Source of the DNA: Oscillospiraceae bacterium | GTDB lineage: Bacteria; Bacillota; Clostridia; Christensenellales; Aristaeellaceae | DNA length: 33,842 nt | Assembly (NCBI GenBank): GCA_031266295.1 | Contig: JAISBH010000245.1 | Coordinates: 1-33,842 of the forward strand | Direction: 5' to 3' | In this document: positions 9,787 through 18,008 of the stretch, piece after piece | Layout: the number at the start of each line of letters is the position of its first letter | Position numbering within the stretch: the stretch's first letter is position 1 | Translations under genes and position numbers: made by a program | Notes under the pieces: generated by a model | Databases searched by the model: none | Told to the model about the DNA's origin: nothing | Seen by the model: the letters and a program-made list of their open reading frames with translations, nothing else

Positions 9787-10815
9787 ATGGCAAACGAGCT
9801 AATCCATTTGGAAAACGATTACAGCGAATGCGCGCATCCGGCGATACTGGAACGGATCGCGAGGGAGAACACAACGTCCCGATCAGGCTACGGCGTAGAC
9901 GACGCGTGCGATTCGGCCGCAGCCAAGATACGCGGGTTGATCGGACGCGATGACGCAGATGTGCACTTCCTAATAGGCGGAACGAGTGTGAATTTGATCG
10001 CGCTGGCAGCGTTCCTGCGCCCGCATGAGGCAATCATATGCGCCGAGCAGGCGCATATCAACGTCCACGAGACCGGCGCGGTCGAGGCCAGCGGACACAA
10101 ACTGCTGACCGCCTCGACGACGGATGGGAAACTGACTCCGGAGCTGGTCGAGCTGCTCTATTCCAAGCAGACGGATGAACACATGGTGAAACCGCGGCTG
10201 GCTTACATCTCCAACGCGACGGAACTGGGAACCGTTTACACCGCCGATGAACTGCGCAAGCTGCGTGGATGCTGCGACGCGCTAAATCTGCTGCTCTACA
10301 TGGACGGCGCGCGGCTTGGCTCCGCGCTGGCTGCATCGGATCTCGAGTGGACGCATTTGCCGCGATATCTGGATGCGTTCTATATAGGCGGGACGAAGAA
10401 TGGCGCGCTGTTCGGCGAGGCGATGGTTATCATCAACGATGCGCTGAAGCCTGACTTCCGCTACCTGATCAAGCAGCGCGGCGGTATGCTGGCCAAAGGT
10501 TTCCTACTGGGGCATCAGTTTGACGTATTGTTCGAGGACGACCTGTTCCTCAGCCTGGCCCGGCACGCTAACAGGATCGCCGACGGGCTGCGCGCGGCGC
10601 TGGTGGCGAAGGGCGTTCGTTTTCTCGTTGAAACGCAGACAAATATGTTGTTCCCGATATTGCCGAACGAGTGGGTCGCCAAGTTACGTAAGCGGTTCGC
10701 GTTCCACGACGCAGAGAGGATATCAAATACCGAAACGGCGGTGCGACTGGTGGCAAGCTGGGCTTCGCCGGAGAGTATCGTTGATGAATTCGCTGCTTGT
10801 GTAAACCAACTATAA
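9787..10815 (+). CDS. Low-specificity L-threonine aldolase / beta-eliminating lyase family, PLP-dependent
   Basis: LENDYSECAHPAILERI...; FLIGGTSVNLIALAAFLRP; YMDGARLGSALAAS; FYIGGTKNGALFGEAMV (PLP lysine region). AAGGAG about 10 nt upstream of ATG. Confidence 0.88.
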   Translation: MANELIHLENDYSECAHPAILERIARENTTSRSGYGVDDACDSAAAKIRGLIGRDDADVHFLIGGTSVNLIALAAFLRPHEAIICAEQAHINVHETGAVEASGHKLLTASTTDGKLTPELVELLYSKQTDEHMVKPRLAYISNATELGTVYTADELRKLRGCCDALNLLLYMDGARLGSALAASDLEWTHLPRYLDAFYIGGTKNGALFGEAMVIINDALKPDFRYLIKQRGGMLAKGFLLGHQFDVLFEDDLFLSLARHANRIADGLRAALVAKGVRFLVETQTNMLFPILPNEWVAKLRKRFAFHDAERISNTETAVRLVASWASPESIVDEFAACVNQL

Positions 10816-10823
10816 TTACACGG

Positions 10824-10852
10824 TTGACTTAGCGCAGACAAAGGCATACAAT
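10824..10852 (+). promoter_or_regulatory. Probable promoter for bioY
   Basis: TTGACT - 17 nt - TACAAT. Confidence 0.65.
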
Positions 10853-10896
10853 CATCCCGGCAATAGACGCTGAACAATAATTGTTGAGGTGATTGC

Positions 10897-11493
10897 ATGG
10901 TCAAGACAACCAGCCGCAAGCCGGCGAACATAGCCAAGCCGTTCGCCGTGATTCGAATAACGCGCGTCGCGTTGGCTGCGGCGATGGTCGTTATAGCGAC
11001 GTTCATACGATTCCCGCTGGGGTTTGCGCCGGTGATGTTCACGGCGCAGGTATACATGGTGTTGACCGTTGGGCTGCTGTTAGGCGCGATGGACGGCATG
11101 TTCGCGCTGACTGTGTACCTGCTGATCGGACTGATGGGGATGCCTGTATTCTCACGTGGCGGCGGATTCAGCACGCTTGCCACGCCGGAGGGTGGATACC
11201 TGCTGGGCTTCGTCGCGGCGGCGGGCATATCTGGTTTGATCAGCGAAATGACGCTGACGAAGGAGCCGTATTGGGAATTCATCGCGGCGTTCACGGGTGC
11301 GGCGGCCTGCTATGCGATCGCGCTGCCGTTCATCGCCATTCAGCAGGCGGCGCTGGGCAATCCAGTTGCGGTGGGGAGGCTGTTTGCGGTGTACTTCCTC
11401 GCGTTCCTGCCGTTAGACGCGGTGAAGGCCGCGTTGGCCGCTCTGACGGCAAGGGGACTGCGCCACGCTGCACCGTCTCTTTTCGCTCGCTGA
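10897..11493 (+). CDS. bioY: BioY-type biotin ECF transporter S-component
   Basis: RFPLGFAPVMFTAQVYMVLTVGLLLGAMDGMFALTVYLLIGLMGMPVFSRGGGFSTLATPEGGYLLGF matches the BioY pattern (P-x-PV-x-T-Q..., GG...P..GY). Confidence 0.88.
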   Translation: MVKTTSRKPANIAKPFAVIRITRVALAAAMVVIATFIRFPLGFAPVMFTAQVYMVLTVGLLLGAMDGMFALTVYLLIGLMGMPVFSRGGGFSTLATPEGGYLLGFVAAAGISGLISEMTLTKEPYWEFIAAFTGAAACYAIALPFIAIQQAALGNPVAVGRLFAVYFLAFLPLDAVKAALAALTARGLRHAAPSLFAR

Positions 11494-11573
11494 CACAAAT
11501 CATGAAGGAATCCTTCCCCGCGCCGCGAATTATAACAATATAACTCCAGATAACATAACGAGGGGGTTTTGCC

Positions 11574-12113
11574 ATGCGCATCATATTCAGCGCGAAGAAT
11601 TACGACGCGTCGCAGAGACTGCGCGCAAGGATCGAGCGCAAGATCGACAAGCTGTCCCGGTATTTCCTTCAGGATGTCGAGGCGCGGGTGCGCCTGTCCG
11701 CTGAACACGTTGGCCATAAGGGTTGCGAGATAACGATACCATTCGATGGCGGCGTGCTGCGAGCGGAGGATTACACGGACGATATGTACCAGTCGGTGGA
11801 CGTCGCGCTGGCGAAGATAGAGCGCCAAATCCACCGTCACCGCACGCGCCTGGAAAAGCGGCTGCGTGTGGACGCGTTCAAGTCCGAGGAAGGCGAATTC
11901 ATAGACGAGTATCCCGCCGAAGAGCCGGAGGCGCGGTATGTATCGCGCACGAAGCAGTTCCCGATCAAGCCGATGGTCATTGAAGACGCTATCGAGCAGC
12001 TTGACATGCTGGGACACGCGTTCTTCGTGTTTGTGAACAGCGACACCAGTCAAACCTGCGTGCTGTACAAGCGCAAGGATGACAGCATCGGAATGCTTGA
12101 GCCGGAGGCGTAA
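11574..12113 (+). CDS. hpf: Ribosome hibernation promoting factor, long form
   Basis: N-terminal S30AE domain (MRIIFSAKNYDASQRLRARIERKIDKLSRYF) and C-terminal dimerisation domain (RTKQFPIKPMVIEDAIEQLDMLGHAFFVFVNSDT...VLYKRKDDSIGMLEPE). AGGGGG upstream. Confidence 0.93.
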   Translation: MRIIFSAKNYDASQRLRARIERKIDKLSRYFLQDVEARVRLSAEHVGHKGCEITIPFDGGVLRAEDYTDDMYQSVDVALAKIERQIHRHRTRLEKRLRVDAFKSEEGEFIDEYPAEEPEARYVSRTKQFPIKPMVIEDAIEQLDMLGHAFFVFVNSDTSQTCVLYKRKDDSIGMLEPEA

Positions 12114-12114
12114 C

Positions 12115-13338
12115 ATGCCCGGCGTCAATTATAACCGCACGCGCAAGGCGTGCTATATTAGTTTCATCGTGCAGGCAGTAGTTAACAACCTCGCGCCGAT
12201 GCTGTTCCTAACGTTTCAGCGTGAGTTCGGCGTCACGGTTGAGCGAATAGGCGCGTTGATCGCGTTGAACTTCATCACGCAGATGACTGTCGACGCGCTG
12301 GCGGTAAAGTACGCGGCGCGGATAGGCGTCCGTCCATTGGTGCTGGCCAGCGAGTTGTGCGCGGCGCTTGGGCTGATAGGTTTAGCGATATTCCCCAGGA
12401 TACTGCCCAGGCCGTTTGCGGGACTGTGCATGGCGACGATATTGGGCGCGATAGGCGGCGGACTGATTGAGGTGCTGGTCAGTCCCATCCTTGAGAGTCT
12501 GCCCAGCGGCGACAAAGCTGCGTCTATGAGTTTCCTGCATTCATTCTACTGTTGGGGGCAGGCTGGAGTAGCGCTGATGAGCGCCGCGTTCTTTTTCATG
12601 TGCCCGCCCAGCGCATGGCCGGTGCTGGCGATTATCGGGGCGTGCGTTCCAGCGGTGACGTTCGTATTGTTCCTGCGCGCGCCGTTCGCGGCGCTGCCTG
12701 GAGACGCGCAGCCTATATCGATTAAGCGGCTTGTTAGGAACAGGCTGTTCCCGCTGCTGTTTGTAATGATGGCGGCGTCGGGCGCGTCTGAGATAGCGAT
12801 GGCGCAGTGGGCTTCTTATTTTGCCGAAACGGGGTTGGGCGTGACCAAGTCGCTGGGGGATTTGTTGGGGCCGTGCGCGTTCGCGATAGCGATGGGTGTA
12901 ACGCGCGCATGGTACGGAGTGAAAGGCTCAAGTGTAAATTTGGTGAAGGCGCTGTCGGTCAGCGCAGCCGCGTGTGTGGGATGCTATCTATTGGCGGCGC
13001 TGTCGGGGAATCCGTTCATGTCGCTGGTTGGGTGCGCGTGCTGCGGATTTACGGTCGGGTTGATGTGGCCGGGAATGCTGAGCTTGTCGGCGAGAAGGAT
13101 GCCCGAGGGTGGAACCGCGCTGTTCGCGGCTTTAGCGCTAGGCGGGGATACGGGATGTACGCTGGGACCGCTGCTGGTCAGCGCAGTGGCGGGCGCGGTC
13201 GATCGTGGCGTGTTGACCGGAATAGGTCAATCCGGGCTGAAAACCGGTCTATTCTCAGCTATTCTATTTCCGATAATCCTAATAGCAGGTACACAATTGT
13301 TAAGAGTCAATGAAAGCAAACCCTCGCCAAAACAATAG
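12115..13338 (+). CDS. MFS transporter
   Basis: About 12 predicted TM segments; start placed at ATG 12115 immediately after hpf stop. AVKYAARIGVRPLVLASE and FLHSFYCWGQAGVAL are typical MFS elements. Confidence 0.85.
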   Translation: MPGVNYNRTRKACYISFIVQAVVNNLAPMLFLTFQREFGVTVERIGALIALNFITQMTVDALAVKYAARIGVRPLVLASELCAALGLIGLAIFPRILPRPFAGLCMATILGAIGGGLIEVLVSPILESLPSGDKAASMSFLHSFYCWGQAGVALMSAAFFFMCPPSAWPVLAIIGACVPAVTFVLFLRAPFAALPGDAQPISIKRLVRNRLFPLLFVMMAASGASEIAMAQWASYFAETGLGVTKSLGDLLGPCAFAIAMGVTRAWYGVKGSSVNLVKALSVSAAACVGCYLLAALSGNPFMSLVGCACCGFTVGLMWPGMLSLSARRMPEGGTALFAALALGGDTGCTLGPLLVSAVAGAVDRGVLTGIGQSGLKTGLFSAILFPIILIAGTQLLRVNESKPSPKQ

Positions 13339-13384
13339 CGCAAGTTCGCCGGAAGTGCACGTCATGCCGTTAAAGTTTTCCATG

Positions 13385-13530
13385 GATTCACGATGAACTT
13401 TCGCCGCTCACCGACGAGGGAAGGCCCCTTTACGGTCTGCTGACTGGATGAGCGCCTCGGCGCCCACCGCTAAGCAAGTCGACGTGAGCGGCGAAAAGAC
13501 GCGTGAAGATACGTGGATTTTATGCATCAA
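13385..13530. repeat. Intergenic element copy A, with imperfect inverted termini
   Basis: GATTCACGatgaactTTCGCCGCTCAC ... GTGAGCGGCGAAaagacgcgtGAA (perfect 12-bp inverted arms at 13400-13411 and 13484-13495). Colinear with 14271-14461. Confidence 0.6.
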
Positions 13531-13546
13531 GCAGCGTATTTCATGC

Positions 13547-13575
13547 TTGACAAACGGGCGCGCATCAGTTAAGCT
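13547..13575 (+). promoter_or_regulatory. Promoter for the tRNA cluster
   Basis: TTGACA - 17 nt - TAAGCT, about 60 nt upstream of tRNA-Val. Confidence 0.7.
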
Positions 13576-13635
13576 ATACGAGTCGCGAATGGATTGGACA
13601 ACGCCTCCCAACGGAGTCTGGATTGTCCAGGGCGG

Positions 13636-13711
13636 GGGAGCATAGCTCAGTTGGGAGAGCATCTGCCTTACAAGCAGAGGGTCACAGGTTCGAGCCCTGT
13701 TGTTCCCACCA
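13636..13711 (+). tRNA. tRNA-Val(TAC), CCA encoded
   Basis: Cloverleaf GGGAGCA...CTGCCTTACAAGCAG...ACAGGTTCGAGCCCTGT TGTTCCC ACCA. Confidence 0.97.
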
Positions 13712-13768
13712 TGCACCCGATGCTTGGTATGATGTTTGTTAAGTAGCCGTCGCGAGTTTTATGGCCAC

Positions 13769-13845
13769 GGCCCAGTAGCTCAGTTGGTTAGAGCGCCAGC
13801 CTGTCACGCTGGAGGTCGAGGGTTCGAGCCCCTTCTGGGTCGCCA
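13769..13845 (+). tRNA. tRNA-Asp(GTC), CCA encoded
   Basis: GGCCCAG...CCAGCCTGTCACGCTGG...GGGTTCGAGCCCC...CTGGGTC GCCA. Confidence 0.97.
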
Positions 13846-13850
13846 CACTC

Positions 13851-13926
13851 GCCTTGGTAGCTCAGTCGGTAGAGCAGTAGACTGAAAATCTACGTGTCGG
13901 TGGTTCAATTCCGCCCCAAGGCACCA
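13851..13926 (+). tRNA. tRNA-Phe(GAA), CCA encoded
   Basis: GCCTTGG...GTAGACTGAAAATCTAC...GGTGGTTCAATTCCGCC CCAAGGC ACCA. Confidence 0.97.
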
Positions 13927-13932
13927 ATTGCT

Positions 13933-14007
13933 GCGGTAGTAGCTCAGTGGTAGAGTGCGACCTTGCCAAGGTCGAAGTCGCGAGTTCGAATCTCGTCTAC
14001 CGCTCCA
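13933..14007 (+). tRNA. tRNA-Gly(GCC), CCA encoded
   Basis: GCGGTAG...CGACCTTGCCAAGGTCG...GCGAGTTCGAATCTCGT CTACCGC TCCA. Confidence 0.97.
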
Positions 14008-14100
14008 ATATCATTAATCGTGCGGGGTTGTTGGTTTTGTATTGTTAGGCATATCTCGCGAAGTGCTGACGTACAATCGACAGTCCCGTGTGATGTATAG

Positions 14101-14172
14101 GGCGCCATAGCCAAGTGGTAAGGCGAAGGTCTGCAAAACCTTTATTCCCCAGTTCGAGTCTGGGTGGCGCCT
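14101..14172 (+). tRNA. tRNA-Cys(GCA), CCA not encoded
   Basis: GGCGCCA...AAGGTCTGCAAAACCTT...CCCAGTTCGAGTCTGGG TGGCGCC T, then CAACA. Confidence 0.95.
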
Positions 14173-14190
14173 CAACAGTCAAACGGTGTG

Positions 14191-14236
14191 AAAATGACGA
14201 TTTTCCCTGAAGATTCAGGAAAAGTCGTCATTTTTG
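14191..14236 (+). terminator. Rho-independent terminator of the tRNA cluster
   Basis: AAAATGACGATTTTCCCTG-aagatt-CAGGAAAAGTCGTCATTTTT: long imperfect stem followed by T-run. Confidence 0.88.
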
Positions 14237-14270
14237 TGTTATGTTGCTTGACGCCTATAATTCACAACAG

Positions 14271-14461
14271 ATTCACGGCAGATTTTCGTCGTTCGCTAAA
14301 GTGAGTTACGAGGCCTTCCTTACGATCCTCTGCCCGAGTGTGCTCGGTTTTGCACAGAGCCGCAGCTGACGACGGTCGGCGAATCGACAATGCAAACCGC
14401 TGCAAGAACCGACGCGCGCGGCAAAAACTCATCGCGAATCTATACGAATTTTATACTTCAA
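14271..14461. repeat. Intergenic element copy B, diverged homologue of 13385-13530
   Basis: Colinear blocks with copy A at both ends: GATTCACG, TTTCGnCGnTC, ACGAGG, TTACGnTC, CTCGG, then CCGCT..AAG.A..CGACG.G.GCGGC.AAAA and ATTTTAT.C.TCAA. Confidence 0.55.
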
Positions 14462-14629
14462 ACGGTATAAAAACCACAAAACAATGATTTATTGGCGTCT
14501 TTTGCTAGGCAATACAGAACCGGCATTGTTGCGGTAAGCTTCAATATGGCTTGCATTAATCACAGTCCTTAACCTACCGATTCGCTCATAGAATAAACCG
14601 GCATTTTATATTATTCCGGGAGGTAGGAT

Positions 14630-15550
14630 ATGGCCCCGCTGCTCAGCGTAATAGTTACAGTCCATAATAAAGCTCCGTTCATCAAACGCTGCGCGTTAAG
14701 CGTGCTCAATCAGACGTACCACGACCTAGAATTAGTCATCGTGGATGACGGCTCGACCGACAACAGCGATAGATTGTGCGATATGATCCAAGCCGAGGAT
14801 CCCCGCGTACGCGTGATCCATCAGGATCAGTTGGGCGTGGTAACCGCGCGCCGGAATGGAACAGACTCCGCGCTTGGCGAATATATTCACCATGTAGATG
14901 GTGACGACTGGTTAGAGCCTAACATGGAGTCCGCGCTGACGTCCGCGCTGCTGGATACAGGCGCTGACGTCGCGTTGACTGGTTACATCGACGAGCGCAA
15001 CGGCAAACACTGGCCTGCCGGCACGATTCCTAGCGGCGTATACTCACGCGCGGAATTGGAGAGGAACGTGTTTCCATATATGATAGCATCGCATGGCGAG
15101 GGTACGATGGGGTTGTACTCCTCACTGTGGACCAGCGTAATGCGCAAGTCGCTGATCGCGCCGATACTGCACGGCGTCGACCCGGCGCTGAAACGCGGCG
15201 AGGACTCGCTATGTCTGTATCAGGCCGTAACGCAGGCGCGCGGTGTGGTAATACTGGATGGATCGTATTACCATTACTGCGTCAACCCTTCGAGTGTGAC
15301 TGCCCGCCCCTTGCCCGGCCATTACAGCAACCTCGAGCGGCTGATGAATGGGTACCTGTCCTCTCCATTGGCGGGGATACAGTCAGTCAAGCGGCAGCTT
15401 CCCAACAAATTCTGGTATCATGTGCTGCATGGCGATTTGCTCGCACATAGATCCGGCAAATCATACAGCGCGGAAGAGTTGGTATGCCGCGCGCGCGTCG
15501 TCTCCCAGATAGAGGCTCTGGAACGGAATCTATTTAGAATTACAGAATAA
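14630..15550 (+). CDS. Glycosyltransferase family 2 (1 of 3 tandem)
   Basis: LSVIVTVHNKAPFIKRCALSVLNQTYHDLELVIVDDGSTDNSDRLCD...GEYIHHVDGDDWLEPNM; GGGAGG RBS. Confidence 0.93.
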   Translation: MAPLLSVIVTVHNKAPFIKRCALSVLNQTYHDLELVIVDDGSTDNSDRLCDMIQAEDPRVRVIHQDQLGVVTARRNGTDSALGEYIHHVDGDDWLEPNMESALTSALLDTGADVALTGYIDERNGKHWPAGTIPSGVYSRAELERNVFPYMIASHGEGTMGLYSSLWTSVMRKSLIAPILHGVDPALKRGEDSLCLYQAVTQARGVVILDGSYYHYCVNPSSVTARPLPGHYSNLERLMNGYLSSPLAGIQSVKRQLPNKFWYHVLHGDLLAHRSGKSYSAEELVCRARVVSQIEALERNLFRITE

Positions 15551-15575
15551 TCATGACAGGAGCGTGTAGACCTAG

Positions 15576-16811
15576 ATGAATGAACTGCTGACGGTGGTTG
15601 TCACCGTACACAATACAGAGGCATATGTAGGGCAATGCGTGGAAAGCATTATAAAACAAACATACACCCCCCTTGAGATCATTCTGGTGGACGATGGATC
15701 GACGGACGACAGCGACAAGATATGCGATACGCTGGCAACGCTCGATTCTCGCATACAGGTAATCCATCAGGAGCAGCAGGGAGCGGCTGCAGCGCGCAAG
15801 GCAGGAATCCAGGCCGCGACAGGCGAGTACATCCACTTCGTCGACGACGACGACTGGCTGAAACCCAACATGGAAGCCGTGATGATGAACGGCCTAACTA
15901 AGAACGATGCCGACGTCATCGTGTGCGGATATCTGGATTACGTGGGTGATCACGTATACAGGCGCGCGCCCGGCCAGATAAAGCCCGGCGTGTACGACCG
16001 TAAGGCGATGATCCGGGACGTATTCCCATATATGATGCTGCCATATCCGCGCACATATAGCGGCGCTGGGCTGCAGATACCGCTGTGGATGAAGGTGTTC
16101 CGCACATCAATCGCATACGACGCGGTCATGCGCGTCGATCCCTCAATCAAGAAGCACAACGACCTCGCCTGTGTGTATGAGGCAATATACAACGCGAACC
16201 GCATGGTCATAATATCAGATAACCTGTACCATCATCGGCGCGGACGAAAAAACAGCATCACCAAGCGATTCCTGCCCGATCTGTACTCCGTAATCGAGGC
16301 GCTTATGAACCATATGCTCTCCGGTCCGCTGGCGGAAGATCTGCTCATTGCCAAGCAGCTGCCCAAACTCTTCACGATCAATATCGCCTACAGCGAGTCA
16401 ACGAATGGCAGAGGCCAGCGAAGCATCGAGGAGATGCAAGTACGCATGCGCATTCGGCAGCGGATTAAGGATCTGGCACGCCAGTTCACCCAGGCGTCGC
16501 GCAACGCGCAATCTACGGCGCAATCGGTGGGTACACGCCGCCCGAAGCCCAAAGCGCGTCCGTATCATCCGGCGCAACCAAGCGCGAAAGTTCAATCAGG
16601 AGTCCAGACACAGCCGCAATACGCCTCAAGAAAGCGCGTGACAAGACATGTCCAACGTCCGGCGAGGTCGATCCCGCATAAACTCCAGCGCAACGAGAGG
16701 GCAGCCGTGCCGTCTCACCCCAGACAGCACCCCGCCGTGCAACGGAGCAAGCGCAAGCCGCCGATCTCTATCAGGGTCGTCAAGTCTGGGAAGAGGGGGA
16801 GAGATTCATGA
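15576..16811 (+). CDS. Glycosyltransferase family 2 (2 of 3 tandem) with basic low-complexity C-terminal tail
   Basis: LTVVVTVHNTEAYVGQCVESIIKQTYTPLEIILVDDGSTDDSDKICD...GEYIHFVDDDDWLKPNM; last ~90 aa rich in R/K/P/Q. Confidence 0.93.
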   Translation: MNELLTVVVTVHNTEAYVGQCVESIIKQTYTPLEIILVDDGSTDDSDKICDTLATLDSRIQVIHQEQQGAAAARKAGIQAATGEYIHFVDDDDWLKPNMEAVMMNGLTKNDADVIVCGYLDYVGDHVYRRAPGQIKPGVYDRKAMIRDVFPYMMLPYPRTYSGAGLQIPLWMKVFRTSIAYDAVMRVDPSIKKHNDLACVYEAIYNANRMVIISDNLYHHRRGRKNSITKRFLPDLYSVIEALMNHMLSGPLAEDLLIAKQLPKLFTINIAYSESTNGRGQRSIEEMQVRMRIRQRIKDLARQFTQASRNAQSTAQSVGTRRPKPKARPYHPAQPSAKVQSGVQTQPQYASRKRVTRHVQRPARSIPHKLQRNERAAVPSHPRQHPAVQRSKRKPPISIRVVKSGKRGRDS

Positions 16812-17914
16812 CAGGCGATTTAATCAGCGTGGTCGTAACTGTCCACAATACCAAATTGTACTTGCGAAAATGCATTGGGAGCATACTGGGTCAGACATAC
16901 GGCAACCTGGACATCATACTGGTCGACGACGGTTCGACAGACGGTTGCGCTGAACTGTGCGACATGTTCCGGAAAACCGACAAGCGCATACGCGTGATTC
17001 ACCAAAGCGCGAAAGGAGCGGCCGCCGCTCGCGCGGAAGGTATGCGTATCGTCAGGGGCAAGTTTGTCCACTTCGTCGACGACGACGATTGGATGGACGC
17101 GGACATGGAGGAGAAGATGATGCAGGCGCAGGATCGAACCGACGCCGACGTTGTTATAAGCAGACACATCGTTGAGCGCGGTACGCCTCACTTTGGTGGA
17201 TCGGGCAAATGCCCGCCTGGGGTTTACGATCGCGCACGCATGGAGCGGGAGATATTCCCGGGAATGATGAGCTGGAATAACACCAGCGAGCGCGGCATCC
17301 ACCCAAACCTGTGGATGAAGCTGTTCCGTACAGAGACAGTGCGCGACGCCATCCTGCGCGTCGATCCCCGCATACTTAAGGCGAACGATGTCGCGGCCTG
17401 CTACGAGGCACTGTATGCCGCCAACAAGATCGTTATCATACCAGAGAGGTATTATCATTATCGGCTGGGTAGGCCCAAGAGCATCACTACGTCGTTCGTC
17501 GCGAAATACTACGAATCCATGCAAGCCTTGCTGGATCACCTGCTATCCAGCCCTATGGCGCAGCGGCCAGAGATAGCCCGGCAGATTCCACGCATCATGC
17601 GTAGCTGTCTAAATTACGGTATGCAGGGCGGATGCGGCCGAAACGTCGGCGATGAGGCCAAGATACGCGCCAAACTTATGTCGCGCTTATCCCAGCTGGA
17701 GCAAAACCGAACGGCTAGGCGTTTGCAGGCACACCAAAACGGACACCGAACGAATTCGCGCGGAGCAATGCCCGGTGCGCTGAACCCGGCGAGAGCGCCA
17801 AGGGCAACAACTAGGCCGTCAACTCCGCTTGCCATCAGGCGCGTGATAAACCGCGGCAGCAGAGTATCGACGGCTCAAATAGGGAATAGGCCCTTGCCTC
17901 AGGATATAAAATGA
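16808..17914 (+). CDS. Glycosyltransferase family 2 (3 of 3 tandem) with basic low-complexity C-terminal tail
   Basis: ISVVVTVHNTKLYLRKCIGSILGQTYGNLDIILVDDGSTDGCAELCD...GKFVHFVDDDDWMDADM; ATGA overlap with previous gene's stop. Confidence 0.93.
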   Translation: MTGDLISVVVTVHNTKLYLRKCIGSILGQTYGNLDIILVDDGSTDGCAELCDMFRKTDKRIRVIHQSAKGAAAARAEGMRIVRGKFVHFVDDDDWMDADMEEKMMQAQDRTDADVVISRHIVERGTPHFGGSGKCPPGVYDRARMEREIFPGMMSWNNTSERGIHPNLWMKLFRTETVRDAILRVDPRILKANDVAACYEALYAANKIVIIPERYYHYRLGRPKSITTSFVAKYYESMQALLDHLLSSPMAQRPEIARQIPRIMRSCLNYGMQGGCGRNVGDEAKIRAKLMSRLSQLEQNRTARRLQAHQNGHRTNSRGAMPGALNPARAPRATTRPSTPLAIRRVINRGSRVSTAQIGNRPLPQDIK

Positions 17915-17976
17915 CGCGAACCTAACGGAGCGTTTCCCGCCGCAACGGACAGCCGCGGATTGCGCGGCGCAGTCCG
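17914..17976. repeat. Short GC-rich interspersed repeat, copy 1
   Basis: CGCGAACCTAACGGAGCGTTTCCCGCCGCAACGGACAGCCGCGGATTGCGCGGCGCAGTCC aligns with 32312-32369. Confidence 0.5.
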
Positions 17977-18008
17977 CGGATCTGCGCTATAGTTGACGCG
18001 GCGCAGGG

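Noticed and set aside
10515-11294. 259-aa minus-strand ORF antisense to the aldolase and bioY genes
   Set aside because: Low-complexity S/A/P/R-rich translation with no recognisable domain; both plus-strand genes are clearly real. Typical mirror ORF of GC-biased codons.
11340-12128. 262-aa minus-strand ORF antisense to hpf
   Set aside because: Plus strand encodes a well-supported long HPF; the antisense translation has no domain signature and no convincing RBS.
13408-13716. 102-aa minus-strand ORF across the tRNA-Val gene
   Set aside because: Overlaps a perfect tRNA and the intergenic element; a common spurious tRNA-antisense ORF (NNRARTCDPLLVRQ is the typical tRNA reverse translation).
16820-17539. 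239-aa antisense ORF over the third glycosyltransferase
   Set aside because: Shadow ORF of the GT2 coding frame; no domain signature.
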